Positions 44,365 through 52,867 of a stretch of DNA of 64,000 bases are shown here, in pieces. This DNA is from Insolitispirillum peregrinum (GTDB taxonomy: Bacteria > Pseudomonadota > Alphaproteobacteria > Rhodospirillales > Rhodospirillaceae), in the NCBI RefSeq assembly GCF_900156605.1, contig NZ_FTOA01000005.1, positions 186,001 to 250,000 on the forward strand, in the 5' to 3' direction. Made by a program: the position numbers and the translations under genes. Positions within the stretch are counted from its first letter, which is position 1; every line of letters starts with the position of its first letter. Under the pieces are notes generated by a model. That model saw only the letters and a program-made list of their open reading frames with translations. It searched no databases and was not told where the DNA came from.

Positions 44365-46650
44365 ATGATGATGATGGCAGTGAAGAACCGTCGCCAGCAC
44401 CTGCTTGCTGGCGTGTGCGGTGTTGTGTTGTGCTCTTCCCCGGTGCTGGCGGCACAGACGCAGGACAGCCCCCCCGATGATGGTGCGGCGCTGGAACTGG
44501 GGGATGTGGTGGTTTCGGCGAGCAAGCCGCTGGTTCCGGCAACGGTTCCGGCGGTGGTCAAAACGCTCGACAAGCAGGAGATCGACCAGACGGTCAACGC
44601 GGTGACTGCGGCGGAAACGATCAAGTACCAGCCGAGTATTGTTGTCCGCGAACGCTATATCGGTGACCGCAACGGTATTTTGTCGATGCGGACCAACGGC
44701 ACCACCTCCAGCGCCCAGACGGCGGTTTATGCCGACGAGATGCTGATTTCCAACTATCTCGGCAACAGCTATGGCTACCCGCCGCGCTGGGGGATGGTCT
44801 CGCCGGAGGAAATCGAGCGGGTGAACATCATTTACGGGCCGTTCTCGGTCCTCTATCCGGGCAATTCGATCGGTGGCGTGGTGGTGCTGGAAACCAAAGT
44901 CCCCGACAAGACCGAGTTTCACGGCTCGGCGCAACTGATCCAGCAGTCCTATGACCTGTACAACAGCAAGAAAACCGTCACGGGTGATCACCTGACCGCG
45001 TCGGCGGCGGGAAAGGTGAGTGATCGCCTGCATATCCGGCTGGGGGCGGATCATCTGGACAATCAGGGCCAGCCGATGAGCTTTGCCACCGCAACGACCA
45101 CCACCACCGGCGTTGGGCAGACGGTCACCGGCTATGCGCAGGACATCAGCGAAAAAGGCCTCAACCGCTATGTGTTCGGGGCGACCAGCATTGACCATTC
45201 GATTCAGGACAATGGCAAGCTGAAGCTGGTTTATGATGTGACACCGACGCTGACGGCGACCTATCAGGTCGGACTGTGGTCGAATGACTCTGATACCTCT
45301 GTGCAAAGTTACCTCACTGGTGCCAACGGCAAGCCGCTGTATAACGGCAAAGTCAACATCGGCGGCAAGGTTTACAGCGTGTCGATGAACCCCAGCCAGT
45401 CGGACAGCCTGCACCTGATGAACGGGGTGGCGCTGAAACAGGATGCGGGCGGGACGTTTGACTGGGCGGTGGATGCCAGCCTGTACAGCTATCTGACCGA
45501 TGAAACCCGCGCGGCGACCAACTATGGCAACAGCTCGGTGGGGACGATCACCTCGATGAACGGGTCTGGGTGGGCCAGTGCCAATGTCGGCGGCATCTGG
45601 CGTCCGGATGGCAACCGCCAAAGCCGCCACGAGGTTTCGGTCGGCTATCATGTTGACCAGTACAGCCTTGACCAGACGGTCAGCAATACGCTGGAATGGC
45701 AAAAGGGTACGGAAAGTTCGTTCAAGTCGTCGTCGGAAGGCAAGACACGGACACAGGCGTTGTACGTGCAGGATGTCTGGCGGGTGCACCCCGACTGGAC
45801 GCTGACTCTGGGCGGGCGCGGCGAACGCTGGGAAGCCTTTGACGGCAGCAACCATTCGGCGGCCAGCGATGCCAACTATGAAAACCGCTCGGCAACGACG
45901 TTCTCCCCCAAGGCGGCGCTGGCCTATCAGTCGTCGCCGGAATGGTCACACCGTCTTTCGGTCGGGCGGGCCTATCGTTTCCCGACCGTCACCGAAATGT
46001 TCCAGCAGATCACCTCTGGCTCGACGATCATCACCGGCAATCCCGACCTCCAGCCGGAACGGGCATGGGCCTATGACTTTACCAACGAGTACGCGGTCAA
46101 TGACGGGACGTGGCGGGTGTCGCTGTTCCAGGAAAACGTCCACAGTGCGCTGATTTCCCAGACTGATACCGCCCTGAACACCACCACCTACCAGAACGTT
46201 GAATCCCTGCGCATGCGCGGGATTGAAACGGCCTTTACGCAAAACGGCGTGGTGTGGGACCAGTTGGACCTCAGCGGCAGCGTCACCTATACTGACAGCG
46301 AAATCCTGAAAAACCCCACCAACCTGACCAGCGAAGGGCGGCAAGTGCCGCGTATCCCGGAATGGCGGGCCTCGCTGACCGCGACGTGGCATCAGGATGA
46401 CGATCTCAGCTATTCCGGCGGGCTGCGCTATGCCTCGGCGTCCTATTCCAATCTGGACAACTCGGACATCAATCATGGTGTCTATGGCGGCAACAGCGAA
46501 TACCTGATTGCCGACGCCAAGGTGAATTACAAGCTGACCGACTGGGTGACGCTGAACGGCGGCATTGATAATGCCTTTGCCACCCGCGCCTATGTCTATC
46601 ACCCCTATCCTTCGACGACGTTGTTCGCCGGGGTCAAGGTTGATTACTAG
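44365..46650 (+). CDS. TonB-dependent outer-membrane receptor
   Basis: 761 residues. Signal peptide 1-29 (ending VLA). The plug domain (about 45-165) has a TonB box-like ELGDVVVSA, and the 22-strand barrel ends in VKVDY with the expected aromatic C-terminus. LQPERAWAYDFTNEY and RRFPTVTEMF-like segments are typical. It imports a scarce ligand across the outer membrane using the TonB-ExbB-ExbD energy encoded immediately downstream. The ligand (siderophore, metal complex or cobalamin) is not evident; the CxxCxxCC protein and the PepSY protein nearby favour a metal. Confidence 0.93.
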   Translation: MMMMAVKNRRQHLLAGVCGVVLCSSPVLAAQTQDSPPDDGAALELGDVVVSASKPLVPATVPAVVKTLDKQEIDQTVNAVTAAETIKYQPSIVVRERYIGDRNGILSMRTNGTTSSAQTAVYADEMLISNYLGNSYGYPPRWGMVSPEEIERVNIIYGPFSVLYPGNSIGGVVVLETKVPDKTEFHGSAQLIQQSYDLYNSKKTVTGDHLTASAAGKVSDRLHIRLGADHLDNQGQPMSFATATTTTTGVGQTVTGYAQDISEKGLNRYVFGATSIDHSIQDNGKLKLVYDVTPTLTATYQVGLWSNDSDTSVQSYLTGANGKPLYNGKVNIGGKVYSVSMNPSQSDSLHLMNGVALKQDAGGTFDWAVDASLYSYLTDETRAATNYGNSSVGTITSMNGSGWASANVGGIWRPDGNRQSRHEVSVGYHVDQYSLDQTVSNTLEWQKGTESSFKSSSEGKTRTQALYVQDVWRVHPDWTLTLGGRGERWEAFDGSNHSAASDANYENRSATTFSPKAALAYQSSPEWSHRLSVGRAYRFPTVTEMFQQITSGSTIITGNPDLQPERAWAYDFTNEYAVNDGTWRVSLFQENVHSALISQTDTALNTTTYQNVESLRMRGIETAFTQNGVVWDQLDLSGSVTYTDSEILKNPTNLTSEGRQVPRIPEWRASLTATWHQDDDLSYSGGLRYASASYSNLDNSDINHGVYGGNSEYLIADAKVNYKLTDWVTLNGGIDNAFATRAYVYHPYPSTTLFAGVKVDY

Positions 46651-46672
46651 GCAACAAGGCTGGCGAGGATCG

Positions 46673-47320
46673 ATGATGGCAGGGCTGGCGTTTGCGGCCC
46701 TGCTTCACGGTGGCGCGCTGGCGCTGGTCTGGGGTAAGCCGCCCCCGCTCCCGCCATCAGCCCCGCCGGTGTTGATGGCGCGGATCATCGCGGCCCCGGT
46801 GGTTGCCCCACCTGTGCCGCCGCCTGCTCCGCTGCCAGAATCTCAGCCCGCGCCACAGGTGGCTGCGGTGCCGCCAGTGGTGCCGCCAAAACCCAAAGCC
46901 CCGACCGTGGTCCAGAAAGCCCGGGCGACCCCGGCAAAACCCAAGCCGCCAGACAGTCCGCCGGTGGTGGCAGAGCAGGCGGCTCCTGCTGTCCCTCTGG
47001 CATCTGCCGTCCGCCCCGAGCCTGCTCCGTCGCCCCCGACCGAGGTGGCGCCAAAGGTTGATCCGGCCGGACGCTGTGCCGCACCGGACTACCCGGCGGC
47101 TTCGCGCCGGTTGCAGGAAAGCGGGGCGGTGGTGCTGATGTTCCTGATCGGCCCGCAAGGGCAGGTGCTGGAGAGCAAAATCGCCGAAAGCAGTGGCTTT
47201 GAGCGGCTGGACGAAGCCGCCCGCGTGGCTCTGGCACGCTGTCGTTTTCAACCCGGAACCCAGGGCGGCGTCCCGACGCAGGCGTGGGCGAAAATCCGTT
47301 ACGTATGGCGCCTGACATGA
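46673..47320 (+). CDS. tonB: TonB energy transducer
   Basis: 215 residues from the ATG at 46673, 22 bp after the receptor. N-terminal membrane anchor (about 1-22), a Pro-rich periplasmic spacer (about 25-125) with PKPK and PVPP-like repeats, and a C-terminal TonB fold (about 133-215) with CAAPDYPAASRRLQESGAVVL in part, GSGFERLDEAARVAL-like and KIRYVWRLT. It transmits proton-motive force to the receptor. Confidence 0.92.
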   Translation: MMAGLAFAALLHGGALALVWGKPPPLPPSAPPVLMARIIAAPVVAPPVPPPAPLPESQPAPQVAAVPPVVPPKPKAPTVVQKARATPAKPKPPDSPPVVAEQAAPAVPLASAVRPEPAPSPPTEVAPKVDPAGRCAAPDYPAASRRLQESGAVVLMFLIGPQGQVLESKIAESSGFERLDEAARVALARCRFQPGTQGGVPTQAWAKIRYVWRLT

Positions 47321-47340
47321 GCGGCGCAAAGGATATCACC

Positions 47341-48084
47341 ATGAACAAATTGTTGTCTGTCGCCGTGATGGCGCTTGTCCTGTGGGGGCTGAGCGATACG
47401 GCGGCCTTGGCCGAGACCTCCAGCGATGCCAATCCCTATGGCCTGCATGCCTTGTGGGGGCAGGGGGATTGGGTTGCCCGTGGCACGCTGGTCTTTTTGC
47501 TGTTGATGTCGCTGGCAAGCTGGGCGCTGATGGCCGCCAAGGCCTGCGAGCAATGGCGGCTGTTCGGCCATGCCCGTCAGGCCCGCAACCGGTTCTGGCA
47601 TGCCGCCAGTCTGGCGCAGGGGGAAGGCTGCCTTGCCGCCACCAGCCCGTTCCGCCAGATTGCCGCCAGCGGGATCGCCGCTGCGCAGCACCCGGAAGAC
47701 CGGCTGTTGGGAACGCTGGATCAGCATGGCTGGATCACCATGACCCTGCAACGGGCGGTCGATGACGCCACCAGCCAGTTGCAGGGCGGTTTGGCCCTGC
47801 TGGCGACGGTCGGTTCAACGGCCCCGTTTGTGGGCCTGTTCGGGACCGTCTGGGGTATTTATCACGCCCTGACCGCCATCGGCGTATCCGGGCAGGCGTC
47901 GATTGACAAGGTGGCCGGGCCGGTGGGCGAAGCCCTGATCATGACCGCCATCGGTCTGGCGGTCGCCGTTCCGGCGGTGATGGGCTATAACATTCTGGTC
48001 CGCCGTAATAAAATTGCACAGGACCAGTTGCGGTCGTTCACCGCCGACCTGCACGCGGTGCTGGTGGGGGGACGTCCCTCATGA
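47341..48084 (+). CDS. exbB: ExbB-type proton-channel protein
   Basis: 247 residues from the ATG at 47341 (AAAGGA 8 bp upstream). A signal-like N-terminus (1-24) is followed by three membrane helices. The MotA/TolQ/ExbB core is GLALLATVGSTAPFVGLFGTVWGIYHAL and GPVGEALIMTAIGLAVAVPAVMGYN, both abridged here. It forms the pentameric channel of the TonB motor. It overlaps the first exbD by 4 bp (ATGA). Confidence 0.93.
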   Translation: MNKLLSVAVMALVLWGLSDTAALAETSSDANPYGLHALWGQGDWVARGTLVFLLLMSLASWALMAAKACEQWRLFGHARQARNRFWHAASLAQGEGCLAATSPFRQIAASGIAAAQHPEDRLLGTLDQHGWITMTLQRAVDDATSQLQGGLALLATVGSTAPFVGLFGTVWGIYHALTAIGVSGQASIDKVAGPVGEALIMTAIGLAVAVPAVMGYNILVRRNKIAQDQLRSFTADLHAVLVGGRPS

Positions 48085-48545
48085 GCACCTTTTTCCTCTC
48101 CTCCCACGCCTCCAGCCGCCGCCTGCGGTCTGCTGACGAGGCCCCGGAGCAGGTGACTGCGGCGATCAACACCACGCCGCTGGTCGATGTGATGCTGGTG
48201 TTGCTGATCATTTTCCTGATCACCGTGCCGGTGGCGGTGCAGTCCATCCCGCTGTCGTTGCCGCACGAGCGCAGCGCCCCCAACCAGCCGACGGCGGGGA
48301 TGGTGACGCTGGCGGTGACGGCGGATGGACGCCTGTTCTGGAACGATGAACCGCTGGCCGATCTGGGCGCCCTGGACGCACGCCTGACCACGCAGGCCGC
48401 GCCGTCAGCGGATCATCTGCGAGTGCAGATCCGCGCCGACCGGGCAGCGGCCTATGGGGCGGTGGCTCCGGTGCTGGCCCTGTGCGAGCGGCTGGGGATC
48501 AGCCCTGTCGGCTTTGTGACCGACCCGACGGACGGAGGCCACTGA
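48081..48545 (+). CDS. exbD: ExbD-type protein, first of two
   Basis: 154 residues. Cytoplasmic N-terminus, one membrane helix (about 35-56) containing the proton-carrying Asp in INTTPLVDVMLVLLIIF, then a periplasmic domain with LPHERSAPNQPT and a VRADRAAAYG-like end (here VQIRADRAAAYG). Overlaps exbB by 4 bp and the second exbD by 1 bp. Confidence 0.93.
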   Translation: MSTFFLSSHASSRRLRSADEAPEQVTAAINTTPLVDVMLVLLIIFLITVPVAVQSIPLSLPHERSAPNQPTAGMVTLAVTADGRLFWNDEPLADLGALDARLTTQAAPSADHLRVQIRADRAAAYGAVAPVLALCERLGISPVGFVTDPTDGGH

Positions 48546-48979
48546 TGGCGATGATGACCGGGGCGGACGGTTCGGGAGACGAGCTGTTGGCCGATATCAA
48601 CACCACGCCGCTGATTGATGTGATGCTGGTGTTGCTGATCATGCTGATTATCACCATTCCGTTGACCACGCACAGCCTTGAGATGGCCTTGCCCGCGCCG
48701 GGCGAGGCGGAAACCCCGGTTGGGCCGCCGCCGGTGCGACTGGTGGCGCAGGACGACGGGCAGTGGCGCTGGAACGAAACGCCGGTGACAGACCCGGCGG
48801 CGCTGGAGGCGTTGTTCCATGCTTTGGCGGCGCAGCCAACACCGCCGGAAGTGCAGGTGATCCCGCGCCATGCCACCCGCTGGGATACGGTGGCCGCCAT
48901 TCTGGCCAGCGCCCAGCGGCAAGGGGTCACGACGCTGGCGCTGGCTCAGCCGCCCGATAGTGGAGACCACGGACAATGA
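48545..48979 (+). CDS. exbD: ExbD-type protein, second of two
   Basis: 144 residues. Membrane helix (about 19-40) with the conserved Asp in INTTPLIDVMLVLLIMLIIT. The periplasmic part differs from the first copy (LPAPGEAETPVGPPPVRLV). The start ATG overlaps the first exbD stop (TGATG), and the stop overlaps the PepSY gene start (ATGA). Two different ExbD subunits may form a mixed dimer, as TolR/ExbD pairs do in some systems. Confidence 0.92.
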   Translation: MAMMTGADGSGDELLADINTTPLIDVMLVLLIMLIITIPLTTHSLEMALPAPGEAETPVGPPPVRLVAQDDGQWRWNETPVTDPAALEALFHALAAQPTPPEVQVIPRHATRWDTVAAILASAQRQGVTTLALAQPPDSGDHGQ

Positions 48980-50190
48980 GCGGGAAACCCGTGAATGGAA
49001 AGAGGGAGCCGCGCGCTGCGGGGCGGCGGCTGTGGGCCTCGCTGCATCGCTGGATCGGGCTGGTGATGGGGGTGGTCCTGTGCGCAGTGTGCATCAGTGG
49101 CGTGCTGATCACCTGGAAACGGGAAATTCTGCGACTGACCGACCCCGCCCTGTTTGCCTCGTCGGCACCGGGAGTGCAAGGGGCGCCGCCGGACGCGGTG
49201 CTGGCGGCGGTCAGGCTGCGCGATGACCGCCCGGTGCGGGCCGTTGCTCCGCCGAATGAGGTCTGGCCGGTGTGGGTGGTGTCGGTGTCGGCGCAGGGCG
49301 GCTTTTCGGCTCCGATGACCAATTACATGGTTGATCCGGCGGATGGCCGTATCCTCGGCAGCGATGTGCCGCGACAGGGCTTTCTGGCCTTCATGGGGCA
49401 ATTTCACCACAATCTGTTGCTGCGTGACTGGTGGGGAAAGGAAATCCTTGGGGCCATCGGGGTGCTGACCCTGTTTTCCGCCCTCAGCGGGTTATACTTG
49501 TGGTGGCCCTTGCGGAAAAAGTTCTGGCGCTCGGTCAGTTGGCGGCGCGGGACGCCCAAAGCCCGCCTGCTGCTGGACATCCATAACAGCTTTGGCTTCT
49601 GGGCGATGATCCCGCTGGTTATTTTTGGCTTTACCGCCATGACGTTGGGCTATCGGGAGGCAACGCGCACGGTGGTCGGGGTCTTTTCCCCGCTGGCTGC
49701 GCCGTTGCCGTCGATGATGAGAATGGGGAGCGGACCCGGCCAGAGGCAGGCAGACCAGCCGCTGGCGGCGTTTTCGTCGGCGATGGCACATGCTGCACAG
49801 GCCTTTCCCGGCTATGAGATGACCATGATCCTGCCGCCGGTGATGGCCGGAGACCCCTATCGCATCCTGATGAACCCGGACTTTTATCGCGGCAGCAGCC
49901 GGGGACGGGTGACGCTGTTGCTGGCGGCGGATGACGGGCATGTGATCGAGCAACGTTCCCCGGCCACCGCCTCGGCGGGCGATCTGTTTCTGGCCGAACA
50001 GGTGTGGCTGCACTATGGTCTCAGCTTTGGCACCCTCGGGCGGGTGGTGGCATCATTGGCCGGGCTGGTACCGGTGGTGCTGATGGTCAGCGGCCTGTGG
50101 ATGTGGGCGCGCAAAGCCGCTTTGCGACGGCAGAAACGACGTAAAAACGTCGGTGCGGCTGTGGGGTCAGGCGAGGTGTCCCGCGCCTGA
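48976..50190 (+). CDS. PepSY-associated membrane protein
   Basis: 404 residues with four membrane helices (about 24-47, 150-172, 203-228, 358-380). LHRWIGLVMGVVLCAVCISGVLITWKREI at the start (abridged) and FMGQFHHNLLLRDWWGKEILGAIG, then LDIHNSFGFWAMIPLVIFGFTAM, are the PepSY_TM pattern with paired histidines. Homologues act as iron-siderophore reductases in the inner membrane, with haem-binding histidines. Co-translation with exbD supports a role in handling the imported metal complex. Confidence 0.88.
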   Translation: MSGKPVNGKREPRAAGRRLWASLHRWIGLVMGVVLCAVCISGVLITWKREILRLTDPALFASSAPGVQGAPPDAVLAAVRLRDDRPVRAVAPPNEVWPVWVVSVSAQGGFSAPMTNYMVDPADGRILGSDVPRQGFLAFMGQFHHNLLLRDWWGKEILGAIGVLTLFSALSGLYLWWPLRKKFWRSVSWRRGTPKARLLLDIHNSFGFWAMIPLVIFGFTAMTLGYREATRTVVGVFSPLAAPLPSMMRMGSGPGQRQADQPLAAFSSAMAHAAQAFPGYEMTMILPPVMAGDPYRILMNPDFYRGSSRGRVTLLLAADDGHVIEQRSPATASAGDLFLAEQVWLHYGLSFGTLGRVVASLAGLVPVVLMVSGLWMWARKAALRRQKRRKNVGAAVGSGEVSRA

Positions 50191-50220
50191 CCCTTTACAT
50201 TCGTCTTTCCCCGTCCCATA

Positions 50221-50239
50221 CCATAAGAAAATGTTATGG
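50221..50239. promoter_or_regulatory. Inverted repeat just upstream of LysR gene
   Basis: CCATAA-GAAAATG-TTATGG, six-base perfect arms with 7-bp spacing, extended outward by AT. It ends 18 bp before the LysR start codon. Likely an autoregulatory site. Confidence 0.5.
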
Positions 50240-50257
50240 CATGGGATGGGGATGAAC

Positions 50258-51184
50258 ATGGATCTGCGGCAACTGCGCTATTTTGTCGGCATCGTCGAAT
50301 ATGGTTCGGTGTCCCGTGCTGCCGAGGCCCTGCATGTGGCCCAGCCTGCCCTCAGCCAGCACCTGAAGAAACTGGAAGATGATCTGGGCTGCCAGTTGAT
50401 GCTGCGCACGCCGCGCGGGGTGGTGCCGACCGAAAGTGGCCGCCGTCTGGCCCAGCAGGCGGCGGTGATCCTGCAACAGGTGTCTGCCCTGCGTGACGAG
50501 GTGCGCGGACTGGAAGCCGCCCCGGCTGGCCCGGCGTCGGTGGGTATCCCGACCTCGCTGGGGCCGCTGCTGACCGTGCCGCTGGCGCTGGCGGTGCGGC
50601 GGCTGTATCCGGCGGTGCATCTGCGGGTGGTCGAAGGATTGTCCGGCCACATGCTGGACTGGCTGCACAGCGGGATGGTCGATGTGGCGCTGGTGTTCGG
50701 GGCCGAAGGCGTGCCGGGGCTGGCCAGCGAGTTCATCGCCGAAGAATACCTGCAACTGGCCGCTCCGCCCGGTGATCCGCTGGCGGCACGCGGGGCGGCT
50801 GGCGTTGATCTGGCCGAGGTTCTGCCGTTACCGCTGATTTTGCCCAGCCGCCCGCATGGGGTGCGCGAGGAAGTCGAGCAGGCGGCGCTGGTGGCGCGCC
50901 AAAGCCCGAATGTCATTCTGGAAATCGACTCGCTGGAACACATCAAGGCGCTGGTGGCCGAAGGCGTCGGCTATACCATCGTTTCCAAGCGGGTGGCTAG
51001 CAGTGGCCCGGTGGGGGCAACGCTGGTGCAGGTGCCAATCGTCAACCCGCGCATCGAACGGCGGATTTCGCTCGCCCATGCCTCGACCCGGCCCTTGTCG
51101 GTGGCAGCACAGGCGGTGCGGTCGCTGATGGCGGCCCGGCTGGACGAGTTGATCACTGCCGGTTACTGGCGCGAACAGGGGTAA
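50258..51184 (+). CDS. LysR-family transcriptional regulator
   Basis: 308 residues from the ATG at 50258, 7 bp after GGGATGGGG; an ATG at 50252 is equally possible. The N-terminal winged helix RQLRYFVGIVEYGSVSRAAEALHVAQPALSQHLKKLEDDLG (abridged) has high similarity to the Nac/Cbl-like and nitrogen-assimilation subgroup. The effector-binding domain runs from about 90. The target is not known; its 3' end overlaps the convergent secreted-protein gene by 22 bp. Confidence 0.92.
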   Translation: MDLRQLRYFVGIVEYGSVSRAAEALHVAQPALSQHLKKLEDDLGCQLMLRTPRGVVPTESGRRLAQQAAVILQQVSALRDEVRGLEAAPAGPASVGIPTSLGPLLTVPLALAVRRLYPAVHLRVVEGLSGHMLDWLHSGMVDVALVFGAEGVPGLASEFIAEEYLQLAAPPGDPLAARGAAGVDLAEVLPLPLILPSRPHGVREEVEQAALVARQSPNVILEIDSLEHIKALVAEGVGYTIVSKRVASSGPVGATLVQVPIVNPRIERRISLAHASTRPLSVAAQAVRSLMAARLDELITAGYWREQG

Positions 51185-51624
51185 AGCACCACCGGCAACA
51201 GGGTCGACCGCCGGATCGGCTCGCCTTTGGCCGGTTTGGGGGCTTCGGCATTTTTGCCCTGACCGGCCCTGGTCAGCCACGATCGCAACGGCGCACAGCG
51301 TTTGCCGCTGCACAGGGTGGCAGTGGCGACATGATCACTGGCAGGCAGCACCAGTTGCGCAATCGGCGGGTCTTGCGGGGTCTGCACATACCATTCCCCC
51401 TCGCGGCGGGCATCGGGCGGGATGAAGGTCATCGCCGGATCGGCGGCCTTTACCCGGCTCAGCGTCTTGCTCAGGCCCTGCGGCGACAGGCTCCAGCGTT
51501 CTTCCCGCTGGACGGCCTCGGCCTTGTGATCCCAGTGGAGGGTGGCCGTTTCCGACGGCAAGGGGGCGGCTCCCTTGCCTCCCAGCAGGCTGATGCACAG
51601 GGCGATGGCGAGGCTGCTGCTCAT
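51163..51624 (-). CDS. Secreted protein of unknown function
   Basis: 153 residues from the ATG at 51624. Signal peptide 1-18 (SSSLAIALCISLLGGKG in part). The mature part has one Cys pair (ATLCSGKRCAPL) that could form a disulfide and a WYVQTPQDPPIAQLVLPASDHVAT stretch. No recognised domain. It converges with the LysR gene and overlaps it. The frame continues to 51906, but that DNA does not look coding. Confidence 0.6.
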   Translation of the reverse strand: MSSSLAIALCISLLGGKGAAPLPSETATLHWDHKAEAVQREERWSLSPQGLSKTLSRVKAADPAMTFIPPDARREGEWYVQTPQDPPIAQLVLPASDHVATATLCSGKRCAPLRSWLTRAGQGKNAEAPKPAKGEPIRRSTLLPVVLYPCSRQ

Positions 51625-52027
51625 GGTGGGGATGGTTCCGGCGGTGGGGGGACAGGGGGAAGACGCCGCAGTGTAGGCGATAACGCCGCCTGCGCGAACC
51701 CCAAGCGTGTTTTTCCATCCGAGGAGGCTCATGGCCGTCTGCCGATCCCGCCAAGAGGTTGAGTCCTTTGCTGGCTGGGGATTCGTTTTGTTTCTTTTCA
51801 GTATGATAAGGCCCCAGGTAGTGACGGCTCCGGCGGGCTGTTGGGCTGTATTTACCGGCGGTGGGCCGTCTGTGCTTCCGGGGAGGTTCGCGCTGGGATA
51901 AGTCATTGAAAATAAAGAAGAGTGTTCTTGATATTGTTTGTATACATATTATTATGCGCCAAAATTATCGAGGTTCGCGCAACAGGCCTCTTTTCTTTTG
52001 CAGCATCAGGTTGTTATAGTAGAAGCC
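51625..52027 (+). other. Spacer and probable CRISPR leader
   Basis: From 51625 to about 51900 I see no gene and no recognisable riboswitch. From 51900 to 52027 the DNA is AT-rich (for example GAAAATAAAGAAGAG, TTTGTATACATATTATTATG) and lies directly before the first, perfect repeat. This is the expected position and composition of a leader that holds the array promoter. Confidence 0.6.
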
Positions 52028-52641
52028 GTCGCCCCCTCACGGGGGCGTGGATTGAAACTGGTATTCGCAAGCTAAAGGCGGTCACGCTTTACGTCGCCCC
52101 CTCACGGGGGCGTGGATTGAAACCTCTTGCGTCGGGCCATCGCCGAAGGTCGCTACGGTCGCCCCCTCACGGGGGCGTGGATTGAAACGTAGTTCGTTGG
52201 TCGTCTCGATGCCCAAGCCTTTGTCGCCCCCTCACGGGGGCGTGGATTGAAACGAGGCTGGTTACGCGATTGATGAGGTGGCCCAAGTGGTCGCCCCCTC
52301 ACGGGGGCGTGGATTGAAACAAGGGGGCGACTATGACCCAATTGACGTTCTGGTGTCGCCCCCTCACGGGGGCGTGGATTGAAACGGGCGCAAAGGTCGA
52401 TCCAAGGCCGGTTTCCGCCCGTCGCCCCCTCACGGGGGCGTGGATTGAAACCGTCGCTGATCCAGAGCGACGGAAAGCGCTGGAGACGTCGCCCCCTCAC
52501 GGGGGCGTGGATTGAAACAGCTTCGCGATCTGGTCCTTCGAGAGGGACCGGGTGGTCGCCCCCTCACGGGGGCGTGGATTGAAACCCCCTATGGTCGAGC
52601 CTGATGGGGGCCTTCGGGCCGTCGCCCCCTCACGGGGGCGT
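52028..52641 (+). CRISPR. CRISPR array, type I-C-like repeat, 9 spacers, no cas genes in window
   Basis: Nine identical 31-bp repeats, each beginning GTCGCCCCCTCACGGG and ending GGCGTGGATTGAAAC, start at 52028, 52093, 52158, 52223, 52290, 52355, 52421, 52488 and 52555. A tenth, partial repeat at 52621-52641 loses the last ten bases. The nine spacers are 34-36 bp long. The repeat has the CCCC...GGGG hairpin and ATTGAAAC end of type I-C arrays. The damaged last repeat places the leader on the left and the oldest end at the right. No cas gene lies anywhere in these 64 kb. Confidence 0.97.
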
Positions 52642-52867
52642 ATCGGCATCCAACACCGCCTCTGTTCTTGGATCACCGACCAAAAAAGGCTGCCCTCGAA
52701 TCTGTACGGGGGCAGCCTTTCTGCGTTACGCTTGTCTTCATGGGGTCCGGGGCCTCAAGGCCCCGGCGAGGTGTGGAGCAGCGTTCCACGTTCTTGTTTC
52801 TCAACTGTGTTCCCCAATCGTGTTCCTCAACCGTCGTGTCCCGTGACTCTGCCGCTCTGCGCTCCCC
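52642..52867. other. Trailer region with terminator-like hairpin and family A copy 5
   Basis: 52683-52721 holds AAAGGCTGCCC pairing with GGGCAGCCTTT, a terminator for the LysR gene to the right or the array to the left. 52739-52850 is family A, inverted. At 52859-52881 CCCCTTACGGGGGCGT differs by one base in 16 from the CRISPR repeat core and overlaps the LysR stop codon. It may be an old repeat remnant. Confidence 0.6.

Noticed and set aside
44257-45855. A 532-codon minus-strand frame opposite the TonB-dependent receptor
   Set aside because: Antisense of a well-conserved receptor; no domain recognised in it.
51640-51900. Possible cobalamin or other riboswitch before the secreted-protein gene
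   Set aside because: No recognisable conserved box (for example GCCACTG with matching helices) could be found on either strand.
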